Assembly (NCBI GenBank): GCA_025057245.1
Contig: JANWYC010000062.1
Location: forward strand, 1-6,322
From: Aquificaceae bacterium
GTDB taxonomy: Bacteria; Aquificota; Aquificia; Aquificales; Aquificaceae
Length of the DNA: 6,322 nucleotides
Direction: 5' to 3'
The notes below the pieces were generated by a model. That model saw only the letters and a program-made list of their open reading frames with translations, ran no database searches and was not told where the DNA came from. Numbering within the stretch: the stretch's first letter is position 1; every line of letters starts with the position of its first letter. Of the stretch, positions 5,279 to 6,322 are shown piece after piece. The translations under genes and the position numbers were made by a program.

Positions 5279-6211
5279 CTATTTTAGCACAAAAGCTACC
5301 TTGGCAGAGTTGAGAAAACCACTTTTCTGGTTTGCGGAGAATACTCTTATGGCATCTTCGTCAGAAAGCACTAAGTCCGTCAAACTAAGAGTTCCAGTAG
5401 CCTTAACCACCAGTGGATTTTTAACACCTCTTTTTGCCAGAACGTCCCTTGCCTTTTCCACGCTGTCTGTATATTCTCCACAACCAAACTCGTTAAGCAC
5501 TTGCATACTTATCTTTGAAGGGTCGTATACCGCTTCTCCCTTTGTGTTAAAGATTCTGTTCATGAGGGCTGGTCTAAAATTTAAGCCAGTTGCATCAACT
5601 ATCAGACCATCAAAGTTTTCGGCCACTGGCACAGGTCTGGCTTTCATCTGTGGAACTTCTTTTACGGTTTGGTTTTTTATGCTCTGATTTCCCAGAAACT
5701 GTTGATACATAAGACTTGCAAAACCTTGAGGACCATCCATTCCAACCTTTACCAGCACAACAGCCACCTCGTCCTTCTCATCCCAGTGTTTATAAACAAC
5801 CTGAGCACCTCTAACGAAGCCAGCAACAGCCGCTCTAACCACATCGTATTGGAGAGCCATATCCTTCACTACAGTATCTCCCACTACTGCAACACCATCA
5901 AGCATCTCCGCAAGAGCTCTGTATGCCTGAACGGTTGCGGCTCTCTCCGCAGTAAGTCTTTTCTGGCTTGGTGTCCTTGCAGTAGGCGAAGGCAAACCCT
6001 CTCCCATGACTAAGATGTAGCCGTTCATGAAGGCTTCTTTTGGGTTGTCGGTTATATCCAGCCTGTTCTGCTGTAGAAAAGTCTCCACTGCCGCAAAGGT
6101 GACTGCCATCTTCTGTATGTTTGCTGGAACTTGTTCCTGCTGCCCTACTACAGGTGGAGCTATAAAAACAGAACTTAAAGCAACACCCAGTGATATAGCT
6201 ACCTTTCTCAC
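5279..6211 (-). CDS. Exported LPP20/FlgP-like protein
   Basis: This is a 310-residue protein with an N-terminal signal peptide, MRKVAISLGVALSSVFIAPPVVG, probably cut by signal peptidase I before QQEQ. It has no cysteine there, so it is not a lipoprotein although LPP20 relatives often are. Domain one (about 65-160) carries the LPP20-type block RLTAERAATVQAYRALAEMLDGVAV at about 85-109, then GFVRGAQVVY and strand VAVVLVKVGMDG. Domain two (about 195-310) has GLIVDATGLNFRPALMNRIF at 202-221 and a GEAVYDPSKI turn, ending in FLNSAKVAFVLK. This segment is a recurring part of LPP20/FlgP-like periplasmic or outer-membrane proteins as I remember them. The role is unknown; FlgP is a flagellar outer-membrane disc protein in other bacteria, but no flagellar gene is visible here. 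The start is GTG 6211, 6 nt after a perfect AGGAGG. It lies 11 nt downstream of the SLH-like gene. Confidence 0.8.
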   Translation of the reverse strand: MRKVAISLGVALSSVFIAPPVVGQQEQVPANIQKMAVTFAAVETFLQQNRLDITDNPKEAFMNGYILVMGEGLPSPTARTPSQKRLTAERAATVQAYRALAEMLDGVAVVGDTVVKDMALQYDVVRAAVAGFVRGAQVVYKHWDEKDEVAVVLVKVGMDGPQGFASLMYQQFLGNQSIKNQTVKEVPQMKARPVPVAENFDGLIVDATGLNFRPALMNRIFNTKGEAVYDPSKISMQVLNEFGCGEYTDSVEKARDVLAKRGVKNPLVVKATGTLSLTDLVLSDEDAIRVFSANQKSGFLNSAKVAFVLK

Positions 6212-6217
6212 GGCTTA

Positions 6218-6223
6218 CCTCCT
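6218..6223 (-). promoter_or_regulatory. Ribosome binding site of the LPP20-like gene
   Basis: AGGAGG followed by T, 6 nt before GTG 6211. Its first base is the last base of the TGA stop of the upstream gene, which suggests translational coupling. Confidence 0.8.
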
Positions 6224-6322
6224 CAGTTTATGTTCATCCTTTGCTTAAGCACTCTAATAGCTAATATAGCCTCCGCACCATCCACAGGCTTTCCGGGGTT
6301 AAACTCCCCAGAAAGCTCAGGC
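6223..6322 (-). CDS. C-terminal end of a protein with an SLH-like motif (cut by right edge)
   Basis: Thirty-two codons plus TGA are visible, reading PELSGEFNPGKPVDGAEA, then ILAIRVLKQRMNIN to the stop. The segment FNPGKPVDGAEAILAIRVLKQRM fits the second half of an S-layer homology repeat (FxPxxxVtraEa followed by a helix), a module that holds proteins to the cell wall or outer envelope. The rest of the gene lies off the right edge, so size and number of repeats are unknown. The stop overlaps the ribosome site of the LPP20-like gene, placing it as an earlier gene of the same operon. The SLH call rests on a single half-repeat. Confidence 0.6.
   Translation of the reverse strand, partial: PELSGEFNPGKPVDGAEAILAIRVLKQRMNIN

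Overview
The window looks like part of a thermophilic Aquificales-type chromosome (Hydrogenobacter/Thermocrinis/Aquifex group). This is inferred from memory: the BioA protein is strikingly like the Aquifex one, the proteins are rich in Lys/Glu, and arginine is mostly encoded by AGA/AGG. No rRNA or other decisive marker is present, so the assignment is moderate.

Layout, left to right. Positions 1-767 (minus strand) hold the N-terminal part of an adenine-type DNA methyltransferase that runs off the left edge. Positions 768-1183 form a 416-nt gene-free stretch with several hairpins. A plus-strand bioA (1184-2524) follows. Its stop codon overlaps that of a convergent minus-strand ygfZ-like gene (2521-3402). 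A second gene-free stretch (3403-3731) holds an 11-bp bulged hairpin and a 9-bp terminator-like hairpin. From 3732 to the right edge the minus strand carries a tight operon read right to left: the tail of a protein with an SLH-like motif, an exported LPP20/FlgP-like protein, a CsgG-like lipoprotein, and a small NTF2-like lipoprotein.

How the genes work together. The operon is an envelope module: all three complete products carry export signals, two have lipoboxes, and the genes are spaced by about 12-26 nt. The pairing of LPP20-like and CsgG/TolB-like proteins recalls outer-membrane flagellar disc proteins (FlgP/FlgO/FlgT) and CsgG-type secretion pores, but no curli subunit or flagellar gene is visible. 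BioA makes the biotin precursor DAPA, and YgfZ supports iron-sulfur enzymes. A link through the Fe-S enzyme biotin synthase is possible but only inferred.

Two expression styles coexist. The methyltransferase, bioA and ygfZ lack a Shine-Dalgarno sequence and have a -10-like box 8-10 nt before the start codon, suggesting leaderless mRNAs. The LPP20-like and CsgG-like genes have perfect AGGAGG sites.
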